Below are positions 50,689 to 61,189 of a DNA stretch of 64,000 bases, one piece after another (position 1 is the stretch's first letter; the number at the start of each line of letters is the position of its first letter). Made by a program: the position numbers and the translations under genes. This DNA is from an uncultured Alphaproteobacteria bacterium (GTDB lineage Bacteria > Pseudomonadota > Alphaproteobacteria > SP197): assembly GCA_958295695.1 (NCBI GenBank), contig OY282363.1, forward strand, positions 1,431,403-1,495,402, written 5' to 3'. The notes beneath the pieces were generated by a model. That model was not told where the DNA came from and made no database searches. It worked only from the letters and a program-made list of their open reading frames with translations.

Positions 50689-51887
50689 GGATGCGCTGTC
50701 GAAAGCGCCGCGACGCCGGGCAGGGTCTTGCCCCCGAGCCATTCCAGGAAGGCGCCGCCGGCCGTCGAGACGTAGGAGAAGCGCTCCATCGCGCCGGCGT
50801 GATGGAGCGCGGCGACGGTGTCGCCGCCGCCCGCCACGGACAACAGGGAACCGGCCCGCGTGAGGTCGGCGGCCGCGCGGGCGAGCGCGTTGGTGCCGGC
50901 GTCGAAGCCCTCGAGCTCGAAGGCGCCCATCGGCCCGTTCCAGACCAGCGTGCGGCAGGAAGCCAGCCGCTCCGCCACGGCGGCGGCGCTGCCGGGGCCG
51001 ATATCGAGAATCATCCGGTCCGGCGCGACGGCGTCGACCCGGACCGTCTCGGCGGGCGCGCCCGCTTCGAACCGCCCGGCGGCGACGACGTCGTCCGGCA
51101 GGACGATCTCGCAGCCGGCCCTTTCGGCCTTCCCCACGATCGCCCGCGCGGCGCCGGTCATGTCGCGCTCGCACAGCGACCGGCCCACGTCGAGGCCGCG
51201 GGCGGCGAGGAACGTGTTGGCCATGGCGCCGCCGATCGCCAGCAGGTCGGCCCTGCCCACGAGGTTGCCGAGGATGTCGATCTTGGTCGAGACCTTGGCG
51301 CCGCCCACGACCGCGGCGAGCGGGCGCTCCGGCTCGGCCAGCGCCCGGTCCAGGGCCTCGAGCTCCCGCCGCATCAGGCGGCCGGCCGCGGCCGGGAGGC
51401 GCGCCGGGAGGCCGACGATCGAGGCGTGGGCGCGATGGGCGGCGGAGAAGGCGTCGTTGACGTAGAGGTCGCCCAGCGCCGCGAGCCGGTCGGCGAAGCC
51501 CGCGTCGCAACCCTCCTCGCCGGGATCGAAGCGCAGGTTCTCCAGCATGGCGACCCCGCCGTCGCCCAGTCCGGCGACGACGGCCGCCGCCCGCGGACCG
51601 GCGCAATCGGAGGCGAACGCGACCGTCCGGCCGAGCGCCTCCGACACGGCCCCGGCCATGGGCGCCAGCGACATCCCGGGCGCGGGCCGTCCGCCGGGCC
51701 GGCCGAAGTGGCTGAGGATGACGACCCGCGCGCTCCGCGCCGAGAGCTCGCGCACGGTCGGCATGGCCCGCTCGATCCGGGTGGCGTCGGCGACGCGGCC
51801 GTCCCTCACGGGCGCGTTGAGGTCGAGGCGGACGAGAACCCGACGGCCGGCGACCTCGATGTCGTCCAGCGTCCGGAAGGCGCCCAT
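50685..51887 (-). CDS. pgk: Phosphoglycerate kinase
   Basis: Glycolytic and gluconeogenic enzyme making ATP from 1,3-bisphosphoglycerate. The 400-residue protein has RVLVRLDLNAPVRDGRV, LSHFGRPGG, MLENLRFDPGEEG, VGGAKVSTKIDILGNL, WNGPMGAFE and the nucleotide loop VAGGGDTVAAL. The start is ATG at 51887. It is 9 bases after gap and overlaps the next gene by 4 bases. Confidence 0.97.
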   Translation of the reverse strand: MGAFRTLDDIEVAGRRVLVRLDLNAPVRDGRVADATRIERAMPTVRELSARSARVVILSHFGRPGGRPAPGMSLAPMAGAVSEALGRTVAFASDCAGPRAAAVVAGLGDGGVAMLENLRFDPGEEGCDAGFADRLAALGDLYVNDAFSAAHRAHASIVGLPARLPAAAGRLMRRELEALDRALAEPERPLAAVVGGAKVSTKIDILGNLVGRADLLAIGGAMANTFLAARGLDVGRSLCERDMTGAARAIVGKAERAGCEIVLPDDVVAAGRFEAGAPAETVRVDAVAPDRMILDIGPGSAAAVAERLASCRTLVWNGPMGAFELEGFDAGTNALARAAADLTRAGSLLSVAGGGDTVAALHHAGAMERFSYVSTAGGAFLEWLGGKTLPGVAALSTAHP

Positions 51888-51896
51888 GGCCGCGTC

Positions 51897-52904
<1,008 letters not shown>

Positions 52905-53004
52905 GGCTTCCTCCGGCGCGCGGGCGCGCGCGTCTGGTGGGCGGACGGCGCGGCTTTCCTAGCGACGGCCCGCGCGACGGTCAACGCCGCGCGGAACGCG
53001 GCCG

Positions 53005-53757
53005 TCAAGGCGTCCCGCCGTAGCTCTCGACGATGGCGTCGTAGCGGCCGGAGGCGCGCAGCGCCGCGAGCGCCGCGTCGAAGGCGTCGCGCGCCGCCTC
53101 GTCCCGGAAGCCGACCCGGTAGACCGTGGGCGGGAAGATGGCGTGCAAGGCGACCGGCTGCCTGGCGTCGGCCATCGACGCGACCCTCGGGTCGTCCGTG
53201 AACCAGTTGAAGATGTTGATGTCGGCCACGACGACCTCGACCTCGCCCGTGAACAGCGCGAGGTTCTGGCGGTACTGCTCGGCGACCTCGCCGTAGCCGG
53301 GGTTGCCGTCGGCGACGGCGCGGTAGGGGTCGGGCAGATGGAGCCGCGCGTTCTGGAACGCCATGACGGAATGGTCCGCCAAGTCCTCGATGGAGCCGAT
53401 GGCGACGCCGCTCTCCTCGAGCGTCACCGCGTAGTTGCGGTAGACGATCGCGACCTCCGACAGGGCCGCGTTCGAGGGCGCTCGCTCGCTCATGGTCATG
53501 GCGGCGTCGACATCGCCCCGGGCCAGCGCCTCCGGGACGTCGCCGAACTCCATGAAGACCGGCTCCATGCGGTATCCGGCGTCCGCCAGCGCCTCGCGGA
53601 CGATATCGTACTCCATGCCGCGCCGTTCGTCGGCGATGACGTAGGGCGGCAGCGAGAGGCCGACGGCGACGGAGATCGGCTCCAGGTCCTGGGCCGAGGC
53701 GGTCTGCGCCGAGGCCAGACAGACCAGACCGGCCAGAAGAGAGGTGAAACGCGGCAT
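53005..53757 (-). CDS. Periplasmic amino-acid-type substrate-binding protein (SBP_bac_3)
   Basis: A 250-residue secreted protein of the family-3 solute-binding type. A signal peptide (MPRFTSLLAGLVCLASAQTASAQ, residues 1-22) is followed by SVAVGLSLPPYVIADERRGMEYDIVREAL, the usual ligand-cleft start, and ARGDVDAAMTMSER. Polar amino acids or a similar small ligand are likely. No permease or ATPase gene adjoins it. The start is ATG at 53757. It is about 100 bases upstream of gap in the same direction. Confidence 0.82.
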   Translation of the reverse strand: MPRFTSLLAGLVCLASAQTASAQDLEPISVAVGLSLPPYVIADERRGMEYDIVREALADAGYRMEPVFMEFGDVPEALARGDVDAAMTMSERAPSNAALSEVAIVYRNYAVTLEESGVAIGSIEDLADHSVMAFQNARLHLPDPYRAVADGNPGYGEVAEQYRQNLALFTGEVEVVVADINIFNWFTDDPRVASMADARQPVALHAIFPPTVYRVGFRDEAARDAFDAALAALRASGRYDAIVESYGGTP

Positions 53758-54055
53758 CGCGACGGGCTCCGGATCGTGGATCGGTTCGGTCGTGCGTGTC
53801 GCCGGGCTCCGAGGGCCCGGCCCGGGGGCCGCATCATCGCCGATCCGCGCGCCGTTTTCAATGTCCCGGAGGCGAGACCGCCTCCTTCGGGGCCTGTCCC
53901 CGCTCGACAATCCGGCGCGCCGACGCCCCTCGGCTATGCCAGGTCGGGCGTGCGTTCTTGCGAACGTCCATTCGGCTCTCCCCGGAAACAGACGATCGTG
54001 CGACCATCGGCTTCCCGACCCGGGGTCGAGTGGACAACCTGTTGAAAAATCACGG
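53758..54055. other. Gap between the binding-protein gene and lysS
   Basis: A 298-base stretch in which I see no convincing gene, RNA or repeat. Both neighbours point the same way, so it holds the 3' end of the lysS transcript and the promoter of the binding protein. Confidence 0.4.
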
Positions 54056-55642
54056 TCAGGCGGCCGGACCTTCGCCGCCGGCCAGCGTCTCGCGCATGAG
54101 CGCGAGGGTCTCGTCGCGGCCGTAGAGCGCCACGAAGCCGCCGAAGCGGGGCCCTTGGCTCTGGCCCAGCAGCACCTCGTAGAGCGCCCGGAACCAGACG
54201 CGCAGGGGTTCGAAGCCGTGCTCCCGGCCCACCGCGTAGACCTCCGTCTGGAAGGTCTCGCCGTCGGCGTCGGCCGGCAGCGCCTCGAAGCGGTCCGCGA
54301 GGTCCTCGAAGGCGGCGCGCTCCCGCGCGGTCGGCGCGCGCCGGTGCCGCGCCGGCTTCACGATGTCCCGGTAGTAGTTGACGGCCAGCCCGGCGAGCCG
54401 GTCCAGCAGGGGTTCGGTGTCCGGCGTCGCGCCCGGCAGGTACCGGCCGATGAAGCCCCACAGGACCGCCTTGTCCTCGGCGTTGCACACGCTCGCCAGA
54501 TTCAGCAGCATCGCGTAGCTCAGCGGCTGGCGCGCGGCCGGCGGGTCGTCGCCCGCGTGGATGTGCCAGACCGGGTTGTCGAGCGTCTCGCCGTCCCGTC
54601 CGTCGAAGGTCTCGAGGAGGCGGGCGTAATCGTCCACTTGGCGCGGGATGACGTCGACATGGAGCCGCTTCGCCGCCCGCGGCTTCCGGTACATGAACAG
54701 CGCGAGGCTCTCCTCGGTGCCGTAGCGCAACCACTCCTCGATGGTGAGCCCGTTGCCGCGCGACTTCGAGATCTTCTCGCCGTTCTCGTCGAGGAAGAGC
54801 TCGTAGTTGAACCCCTCCGGCGCGGCGCCGCCCAGCGCCCGGCAGACGCGACCCGAAATGCGGACCGAATCGATCAGGTCCTTGCCCGCCATCTCGTAAT
54901 CGACGCCCAGCGCATACCAGCGCATACCCCAGTCGGGCTTCCAGTTGAGCTTGCAGCGCCCGCCGGTGACCGGCGTCTCCCGCTTCACGCCGTCCTCGTC
55001 CTCGAAGACGATGACGCCCCTGGCCGGGTCGCGCTCCAGCGTCGGAACCAGCAGCACGCGGCCGGTCGTGGGCGAGACCGGCAGGAACGGCGAGTAGGTC
55101 TTGCGCCGCTCCTCGCGCAGGGTGGGCAGCATGATCTCCATCACCGCGTCGAACCGCTCCAGCACCCGCAGCAGCGCCTCGTCGAAGCGGCCGGTCGTGT
55201 ACATCTCGGTCGCGCTGACGAACTCGTAGTCGAAGCCGAAGCGGTCCAGGAAGGAGCGCAGCATGGCGTTGTTGTGGGCGCCGAAGCTGGCGTGCTCCGT
55301 GTCGAACGGGTTCGGCACGCCGGTCAGCGGCCGGCCCAGGTGCTCCGCCACCGTCTCCCTGTTCGGGATGTTGTCCGGCGCCTTCCTGAGACCGTCCATG
55401 TCGTCGGAGAAGGCGAACAGCCGCGTCGGCGCGTCACAGAGCAGGGAGAAGGCATGCCGCACCATGCTGGTCCGCGCCACCTCGCCGAAGGTTCCGATGT
55501 GCGGCAGGCCGGACGGCCCGTAGCCGGTCTCGAAGAGCACATACCCCTTCTCCGGCTCCCGGCCGCCCAAGCGCTCGACCAGCTTGCGCGCCTCCTCGAA
55601 GGGCCAGGCCGTGGCGGCCCGCGCGCGGTCTCTGAGCGACAT
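54056..55642 (-). CDS. lysS: Lysyl-tRNA synthetase, class I
   Basis: Charges tRNA-Lys. The 528-residue enzyme is the class I (LysK) form found in archaea, spirochaetes and alphaproteobacteria, not the class II form of E. coli. The class I signatures are PSGLPHIGT (residues 43-51) and KISKSRG (290-296). The start is ATG at 55642 ([18 protein letters not shown]). It is divergent from the helicase gene across a repeat-filled 262-base gap. Confidence 0.96.
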   Translation of the reverse strand: MSLRDRARAATAWPFEEARKLVERLGGREPEKGYVLFETGYGPSGLPHIGTFGEVARTSMVRHAFSLLCDAPTRLFAFSDDMDGLRKAPDNIPNRETVAEHLGRPLTGVPNPFDTEHASFGAHNNAMLRSFLDRFGFDYEFVSATEMYTTGRFDEALLRVLERFDAVMEIMLPTLREERRKTYSPFLPVSPTTGRVLLVPTLERDPARGVIVFEDEDGVKRETPVTGGRCKLNWKPDWGMRWYALGVDYEMAGKDLIDSVRISGRVCRALGGAAPEGFNYELFLDENGEKISKSRGNGLTIEEWLRYGTEESLALFMYRKPRAAKRLHVDVIPRQVDDYARLLETFDGRDGETLDNPVWHIHAGDDPPAARQPLSYAMLLNLASVCNAEDKAVLWGFIGRYLPGATPDTEPLLDRLAGLAVNYYRDIVKPARHRRAPTARERAAFEDLADRFEALPADADGETFQTEVYAVGREHGFEPLRVWFRALYEVLLGQSQGPRFGGFVALYGRDETLALMRETLAGGEGPAA

Positions 55643-55688
55643 CGCCGACAGGGCCTCCGCCGGGGTGGAACCGGGCGCGGACCCTATA

Positions 55689-55713
55689 GCGCTTCCGCCC
55701 TCGACGGAAGCGC
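55689..55713. repeat. Palindromic dispersed repeat, family A (perfect arms)
   Basis: Arms GCGCTTCCG and CGGAAGCGC around CCCTCGA, with no mismatch. It lies about 45 bases upstream of the lysS start and is followed on the plus strand by the family B repeat. Confidence 0.6.
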
Positions 55714-55734
55714 GATGGGTGCGAGCGCGCCCGC

Positions 55735-55880
55735 CCGACCTTCGATACGCGGCCTTCGGCCGCTACCCGGGGTGGGGGAGGGGTTGGATGGGAACAGAGC
55801 ACAAATCCCCTCATCCCGAGGCGGCGCGCCGGCGCCGTATCGAGAGCCTGCCCCGAGCTTGCCGAAGGGGACCGGCGGCG
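55735..55880. repeat. Inverted pair of family B repeats between lysS and the helicase gene
   Basis: A copy reading TTCGATACGCGGCCTTCGGC and ACCCGGGGTGGGGG is followed after about 35 bases by an inverted copy, CCCCTCATCCCGAGG, GCGCCGTATCGAGAG and CCCCGAGCTTGCCGAAGGGG. The two could pair into a long hairpin. It occupies the promoter region of both divergent genes. Confidence 0.6.
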
Positions 55881-55904
55881 CGGCGCGCTCTATAATCGGG
55901 CGCC

Positions 55905-58760
55905 ATGACGCCCGACCTCGACGCCTCCGGCGGCTGGCGCGCCGCTCCGACGCTGGTCGCCGGAGCGGCCGGCGCCGTCTGGCTCGCCCCCGACGGCGAG
56001 ATCGAGGAAATCGACCGGGAGGAGGCGGGACGGCGCTGGGAGGCCGGTCCCGCGCCGCTGCTGTGCCACGCGCCCGCGACGCGGCGGCGGACCGGCGCGC
56101 GCGCCGCGCCGGCCTTCGACATCCTGGAGCTCGCGGCCTTCTGCCGGCCGGCCGACGTCGGCCGCGGGCCGACCGCCGCGAGCGAAAAAGACTCGCGCTT
56201 CGCGGTTCCCACGCCCCGCGGGCTGGCCCGGTCGCTCGGACTCGCCGACCCGCGCGACCTCGCCGACCAAGCCATGGCCCTGCGCGCCGGCGCGAGGCGC
56301 CTGCTGGAAGGACTCGCCGGCCTCGCCCCGGTCGCTCGCGTCCGGGCCGGCCGCGTCGCCGCGGCGATGATCGACGGCGGCTGGATCTGGGGCGGCGATG
56401 TCGCCGACGCACTGGATCTCGATGGCTCGGTCCGCCCCTCCCTCGACGTCTGGTCGGACCTCGACGAATGGAGCGAGACCGCCCCGAGGCCGCCGGGCGG
56501 CCACCATCCCGTGAGCGCCGACGAGATCCTCGCCCGGCTCGACCGTCTGCTCGGAGATGACGCCGAGCGGCGGGAGGAACAACGGGCCTACGCCGCCGCG
56601 CTGGCGGCCGGGTTCGCGCCGCGCCGGCGAACCGGCGAACCCGAGGCGGTCATCGCCGAGGCCGGCACGGGCGTCGGCAAGACGCTGGGCTACATCGCGC
56701 CGGCCAGCCTGTGGGCCGAGAAGAACAAGGCTCCGGTCTGGATCAGCACCTACACCCGCAACCTCCAGCGCCAGGTCGACCGGGAACTCGACCGCCTGGC
56801 GCCCGACCCGGCCGCCAAGCGAGGGCGCGTCGTCGTGCGCAAGGGCCGCGAGAACTACGTCTGCCTGCTCAATCTCGCCGAGGCCGCCAACATCGCCGCC
56901 GCCCGGCCCAACGAGGCGATCCCCCTGGGCCTCGTCGCCCGCTGGGCCGAGGCCACCCGCGACGGCGACATGACCGGCGGCGACTTCCCGGGCTGGCTCG
57001 TGGAGCTGCTGGGCGCCGCCCGCACCCTCGGCCTCGCCGACCGGCGCGGCGAGTGCGTCCATGCCGCCTGCCCCCACTACCAGAGGTGCTTCATCGAGCG
57101 CTCCATCCGCCGCGCGCATTGGGCCGACCTCGTGGTCGCCAACCACGCGCTCGTCCTGATCCAGACGGCGCTCGCCGGCGACGACGGCCCCAACCTCCCG
57201 GTCCGCTACGTCTTCGACGAGGGGCACCACCTGTTCGACGCCGCCGACGGCGTCTTCTCCGCGCGCCTCACTGGGCGCGAGGGCGAGGACCTGCGCCGCT
57301 GGCTGCTCGGCGCGGAGGGCCGCCGCTCCCGGGCCCGCGGGCTGGCCCGCCGCGTCGGCGACCTGATCGGCGACGGAGGCGAGGAACCGCTCGAACGGGT
57401 CCTGAAGGCCGCGCGAATCCTCCCCGCCGAAGGCTGGCGCCAACGCATCGCCGACGGGAAGCCGCGCGGCCCGGCCGAACGGTTCCTCGCCCTCGTGCGC
57501 CGGCAGGTGCTGGCGTACAGCGTCAGGGACGACGGCCATCACGGGCTCGAATGCCCGGTCGATCCGCCGCTCGAGGGCGTGACGGAGGCCGCCGGCCTCC
57601 TCCGGGACGCGCTCGGCGACCTCCAACACCCGCTCTCGGCGCTCGCGGAACACCTCGCCGAGGGCACGGAACGCCACGCCGGCGAGCTCGAATCGGCGAC
57701 CCGCCTGCGCATCGAGGCCACGGTGCGCGGCATCGACCGCCGCGGTCTCCAGATCCTCCGCGCCTGGCGTCGGATGCTCGCGGAGCTCCCGCTCGAGACG
57801 CCCGGCGAGTTCGTCGACTGGTTCTCGCTCGGCCGCGCGGAGGGCCGCGAGACCGACGTCGGCATGCACCGCCACTGGACCGATCCGGGCCGGCCCTTCG
57901 CCGAGACCGTGGCCGCCAGGGCCCACGGCCTGGTCGTCACCTCGGCGACGTTGCGGGACGCCATGCCGCCGCCCGACGACGACGGCGACGCGCGGGACGG
58001 CTGGGCCGCCGCCCGCCTCCGCACGGGCCTGCGCCACCTCGCCAAACCTCCGGCCGAGGCGGCGGTCGACTCGCCCTTCGACTACGCGGACCTCGCGCGG
58101 CTCATCGTCGTGACCGACGTGCCGCGCGACGACCCGGCCCAGGTCGCCGCGGCCTTCCGCGAGCTCTTCGTCGCGTCGGGGGGCGGCGGGCTCGGACTCT
58201 TCACCGCCATCGCCCGGCTGCGGGACATGCACGGACGCATCGCCGAGGCCCTGGAGCGCGAGGGCCTGGCGCTCTACGCCCAGCATGTCGACGCCATGGA
58301 CACGGGCACGCTGGTCGACATCTTCCGCGCCGAGGAGGACGCCTGCCTGCTCGGCACCGACGCCGTGCGCGACGGCGTCGACGTGCCCGGCCGGTCGCTG
58401 CGCCTCATCGTGTTCGACCGGGTGCCCTGGCCCAGGCCGGACATCCTCCACAAGGCCCGGCGCGAGGCCTTCGGGGGCCAGCGCTGGGACGATCTCATCG
58501 TCCGCCTGCGGCTGCGCCAGGCCTTCGGCCGCCTGGTCCGCCGCGCCGACGACCGCGGCGTCTTCGCGATGCTCGACCGCCAACTGCCGTCGCGCCTGCT
58601 GACCGCGTTCCCCGGCGGGGTCGAGGCCCGGCGCCTCGGCCTCGCCGAAGCGGTCGCGGAGGTCCGCGCCCATCTCGGCGGCCGGTCCTCTCCCGCCTCG
58701 ACAAACGCGGGGGCCGTTCCTATAGTCCCGGCGCCGCCTCGGGGCGTCCGTCCCCGATAG
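55905..58760 (+). CDS. XPD/DinG-type iron-sulfur DNA helicase
   Basis: A 951-residue superfamily 2 helicase. Residues about 60-200 resemble a vestigial DEDD-exonuclease-like domain (FDILELAAFCRP, VPTPRGLARSLGL). Then come Walker A AGTGVGKT (253-260), four cysteines suited to a 4Fe-4S cluster (Cys320, 384, 389, 395), the DEGH box (438-441), motif V LGTDAVRDGVDVPG and motif VI RLRQAFGRLVRR. Relatives unwind damaged or structured DNA. No SOS box was found upstream, although E. coli dinG is SOS-regulated. The start is ATG at 55905, and the TerB-like gene follows by about 40 bases. Confidence 0.88.
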   Translation: MTPDLDASGGWRAAPTLVAGAAGAVWLAPDGEIEEIDREEAGRRWEAGPAPLLCHAPATRRRTGARAAPAFDILELAAFCRPADVGRGPTAASEKDSRFAVPTPRGLARSLGLADPRDLADQAMALRAGARRLLEGLAGLAPVARVRAGRVAAAMIDGGWIWGGDVADALDLDGSVRPSLDVWSDLDEWSETAPRPPGGHHPVSADEILARLDRLLGDDAERREEQRAYAAALAAGFAPRRRTGEPEAVIAEAGTGVGKTLGYIAPASLWAEKNKAPVWISTYTRNLQRQVDRELDRLAPDPAAKRGRVVVRKGRENYVCLLNLAEAANIAAARPNEAIPLGLVARWAEATRDGDMTGGDFPGWLVELLGAARTLGLADRRGECVHAACPHYQRCFIERSIRRAHWADLVVANHALVLIQTALAGDDGPNLPVRYVFDEGHHLFDAADGVFSARLTGREGEDLRRWLLGAEGRRSRARGLARRVGDLIGDGGEEPLERVLKAARILPAEGWRQRIADGKPRGPAERFLALVRRQVLAYSVRDDGHHGLECPVDPPLEGVTEAAGLLRDALGDLQHPLSALAEHLAEGTERHAGELESATRLRIEATVRGIDRRGLQILRAWRRMLAELPLETPGEFVDWFSLGRAEGRETDVGMHRHWTDPGRPFAETVAARAHGLVVTSATLRDAMPPPDDDGDARDGWAAARLRTGLRHLAKPPAEAAVDSPFDYADLARLIVVTDVPRDDPAQVAAAFRELFVASGGGGLGLFTAIARLRDMHGRIAEALEREGLALYAQHVDAMDTGTLVDIFRAEEDACLLGTDAVRDGVDVPGRSLRLIVFDRVPWPRPDILHKARREAFGGQRWDDLIVRLRLRQAFGRLVRRADDRGVFAMLDRQLPSRLLTAFPGGVEARRLGLAEAVAEVRAHLGGRSSPASTNAGAVPIVPAPPRGVRPR

Positions 58761-58801
58761 TCCCCGGCCGCCGAGGCGGAACGCTGGAAGGCGGGAGTGC
58801 G

Positions 58802-59212
58802 ATGGCCCAGCTCGACCCTCATGCCGCGCTGATCTACACCATGGTGGTCGTCTCCGCGGCCGACGGCAGCATGGACGACGACGAACTCATGACGATCGGC
58901 GACGTCGTGCGCCACCTGCCCGTCTTCCAGTCCTTCGACGAGGCCGAGCTTCCCCGCGTCGCCGCGGCCTGCGCCTCGCTCCTGAACGAGGAGGACGGCT
59001 TCGACGCCGTGCTGACCGTCATCGGCGAGAACCTGCCGGCGAAGCTGCGCGAGACCGCCTACGCCGTCGCCTGCGACATCGCCGCGGCCGATCTCGAGGT
59101 CGGCGAGGACGAGATGACGGTGCTCCGGCAGCTCCGCTGGCGGCTCGGCGTCGACCGTCTCGCCGCCGCCGCCATCGAGCGCGGAGCGAAAGCCCGGCGC
59201 CAGACGGTCTGA
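58802..59212 (+). CDS. TerB-like helical protein
   Basis: A 136-residue, all-helical protein of the TerB family type. The start AALIYTMVVVSAADGSMDDDEL is the family's acidic metal-binding-like block, repeated in form later as CDIAAADLEVGEDEMTVL. The name comes from tellurite-resistance operons, but no other ter genes are here and the function is unknown. The ATG at 58802 follows GGCGGGAGTG. It is probably co-transcribed with the helicase gene. Confidence 0.8.
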   Translation: MAQLDPHAALIYTMVVVSAADGSMDDDELMTIGDVVRHLPVFQSFDEAELPRVAAACASLLNEEDGFDAVLTVIGENLPAKLRETAYAVACDIAAADLEVGEDEMTVLRQLRWRLGVDRLAAAAIERGAKARRQTV

Positions 59213-59245
59213 CGGGTCGCATCCCGCCGTCCGAGGAGTTCCGCC

Positions 59246-60334
59246 ATGAGCACGGCCTTCTTCTCCGCCACCTACGCCGAGGCGCGGGCGAAGTTCCTCC
59301 GGGCCTGTGGGGAGCGCGGCCTCCCGGTGGAGCATCGCGTCCACCCCGAGCGCGGCCGCGAGGGCGAGGAGCTGGCGACCGACGTCGCCCGCATCGGTCC
59401 CGGGGACGCCGGCCATGTGCTCTTCACCATGTCCGCCACCCACGGCGTCGAGGGTTTCTGCGGATCGGGCGTGCAGACCGGCGCGCTCCGCTCGGGCCTC
59501 TACGACGCCATGCCCGAGGGCATGGCGGTCGTCCTGATCCACGCCATCAACCCCCATGGCTTCTCGTGGCTGCGCCGGGTCACCCAGGAGAACGTCGACC
59601 TCAACCGCAATCACGTCGACCACGGCCGGCCCTACCCCGCGAACCCGGGCTACGAGGAGTTGAAGGACGCGATCTGCCCCGGGGAATGGACCGACGAGTC
59701 CCGCGCCGTCGCGCGCGCGGCGCTCGACGCCTATGCCGGCAGGCACGGCGCGATGGCGCTCCAGGGCGCGGTCTCCGGCGGCCAGTACGGCCATCCCGAG
59801 GGCCTGTTCTTCGGCGGCCACGCCACGACCCGGGCCGCCGGGATCCTGGCCGCCATCGTGGCCGGGCACGCGGCCACGGCCCGCCACGTCGCCTTCGTCG
59901 ACTACCACACCGGCCTCGGTCCCTACGGGCACGGCGAGCTCATCTCGGACCACGCCCTCGAGGAGGCCGGGCACGGGCGGCTCGTCTCGTGGCTGGGCGC
60001 GGACCAGGTCACCTCGACCGACGACGGCAGTTCCGCGTCGGCGCCGCTCACCGGCGTCAACGGCCTGTGCGTGGCGGCCTCGGCGCCCCACGCCACGCTC
60101 ACGATGGTCACGCCCGAGTTCGGCACCTCGCCGGTCGATGAGGCGATCGATTCGCTGCGCGCCGACTGCTGGCTCCACAACCACGGCGAGCTCGACTCCG
60201 GGAAGGGCCGCGCCATCAAGGCCGAGATCCGGCGCTGCTTCTATCCCGACGCCGACGACTGGAAGGCCATGGTGTGGGGGCGCGCCAGCGACACGGAACG
60301 CAAGACGATCGCCGGCCTCGCGACGCTCGGTTAG
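59246..60334 (+). CDS. DUF2817 protein, M14-like zinc carboxypeptidase fold
   Basis: A 362-residue protein of the DUF2817 family, related to M14 metallocarboxypeptidases and aspartoacylases. His66 and Glu69 (SATHGVEGFCGSG) and His221 (VDYHTGLGPYGHGE) are the expected zinc ligands, and NPHGFSWLRRVTQENVDLNRN is the conserved substrate block. No signal peptide is seen. The substrate is unknown. The ATG at 59246 follows GAGGAGTTCCGCC. It is 33 bases after the TerB-like gene. Confidence 0.83.
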   Translation: MSTAFFSATYAEARAKFLRACGERGLPVEHRVHPERGREGEELATDVARIGPGDAGHVLFTMSATHGVEGFCGSGVQTGALRSGLYDAMPEGMAVVLIHAINPHGFSWLRRVTQENVDLNRNHVDHGRPYPANPGYEELKDAICPGEWTDESRAVARAALDAYAGRHGAMALQGAVSGGQYGHPEGLFFGGHATTRAAGILAAIVAGHAATARHVAFVDYHTGLGPYGHGELISDHALEEAGHGRLVSWLGADQVTSTDDGSSASAPLTGVNGLCVAASAPHATLTMVTPEFGTSPVDEAIDSLRADCWLHNHGELDSGKGRAIKAEIRRCFYPDADDWKAMVWGRASDTERKTIAGLATLG

Positions 60335-60344
60335 AGCGGTTCCG

Positions 60345-60475
60345 GCCTTCGATACGTCGCCTTCGACGGCTACCCGGGATGAGGGTGGGGTTGCGGTTCT
60401 ACCCTTTCTCTTCCCTTATCCCGAAGTGGCGCGAAGCGCCGCATCGAGGGACGAACCGGCTCTCAAGCGAGCAGG
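60345..60475. repeat. Inverted pair of family B repeats, convergent intergenic region
   Basis: CCTTCGATACGTCGCC and ACCCGGGATGAGGG, then about 30 bases, then the inverted form CCCTTATCCCGAAG, GGCGCGAAGCGCC and GCATCGAGGG. A family A arm (AGAGCGGTTCCGG) directly precedes it at 60335. It lies between two converging genes and may end both transcripts. Confidence 0.6.
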
Positions 60476-60507
60476 CGCGCCAGGACGTCCAGGGCCGGGC
60501 GGCCGGC

Positions 60508-61179
60508 TCAGAACGTCTCCACGAACGGGCGGAGCTCGATCTCCCAGGCCCAGGCGCTGCGGTGCTGGCGGTGGAGATGCAGATAGGATTGCGCGATCGC
60601 GTCGGGGTGGAGCCGGGCGTCGTCGACGCTCTCGCCGATCCCGCCGTCGATCACGACATGGCCGACATGGATGTTCCGCGGGTGGAGCTCGCGCGCCATG
60701 CTCTGGGCCAGGCCGCGCAGGGCGAACTTGCCCATGGCGAAGGGCGCCGACTGAGGATAGCCCTTCACGCCCGCCGAGGCGCCGGTGAACAGGATGGTCC
60801 CGCCGCCGGCCTTCAGCATCCGCGACGCGGCGTGCTGGCCCATCAGGAAAGCGCCGTAGGCCGTCACCGCCAGCGTCCTGGCGACCGCCTCCCGGTCGAG
60901 CTCCACGAACGGGCCGCGCACCCGGAAGCTCGGATTGTAGACCGCGAGGTCCGGCGTCAGGCCGTCGCGGTCGAGACTCTCGAAGAGGGAGGCCATGTCC
61001 GCGCGGTCCGCGGCGTCGCAGGCGTAGGTCCTCGCGGCGGTGTCCGCCACGAGGCCGGCGAGCTTGGCCGTGTCGCGCGCGGCCAGGGCCAGGGTCATGC
61101 CCTCGGCGTGGAACAACCGCGCCAGCGACGCGCTCAGGCCGTCGCCGACGCCCACGATCAGGGCGGTTTCGTCGCTCAT
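60508..61179 (-). CDS. Short-chain dehydrogenase/reductase family protein, Phe in place of catalytic Tyr
   Basis: A 223-residue SDR with a shortened glycine motif (LIVGVGDGLSASLARLF, residues 7-23), VYNPSFRVRGPF and TGASAGVKGYP. At the YxxxK site it reads FAMGK, so the catalytic tyrosine is Phe147 with Lys151 kept; I recall a proteobacterial SDR subgroup with the same change, so the protein may be a binding protein or use another residue. The start is ATG at 61179. It is 10 bases after the CocE-type gene in the same operon. Confidence 0.82.
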   Translation of the reverse strand: MSDETALIVGVGDGLSASLARLFHAEGMTLALAARDTAKLAGLVADTAARTYACDAADRADMASLFESLDRDGLTPDLAVYNPSFRVRGPFVELDREAVARTLAVTAYGAFLMGQHAASRMLKAGGGTILFTGASAGVKGYPQSAPFAMGKFALRGLAQSMARELHPRNIHVGHVVIDGGIGESVDDARLHPDAIAQSYLHLHRQHRSAWAWEIELRPFVETF

Positions 61180-61189
61180 CGTCGTCTCC

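Noticed and set aside
58802-59212. Tellurite-resistance locus
   Set aside because: Only a single TerB-like gene is present, with no terZACDE partners.
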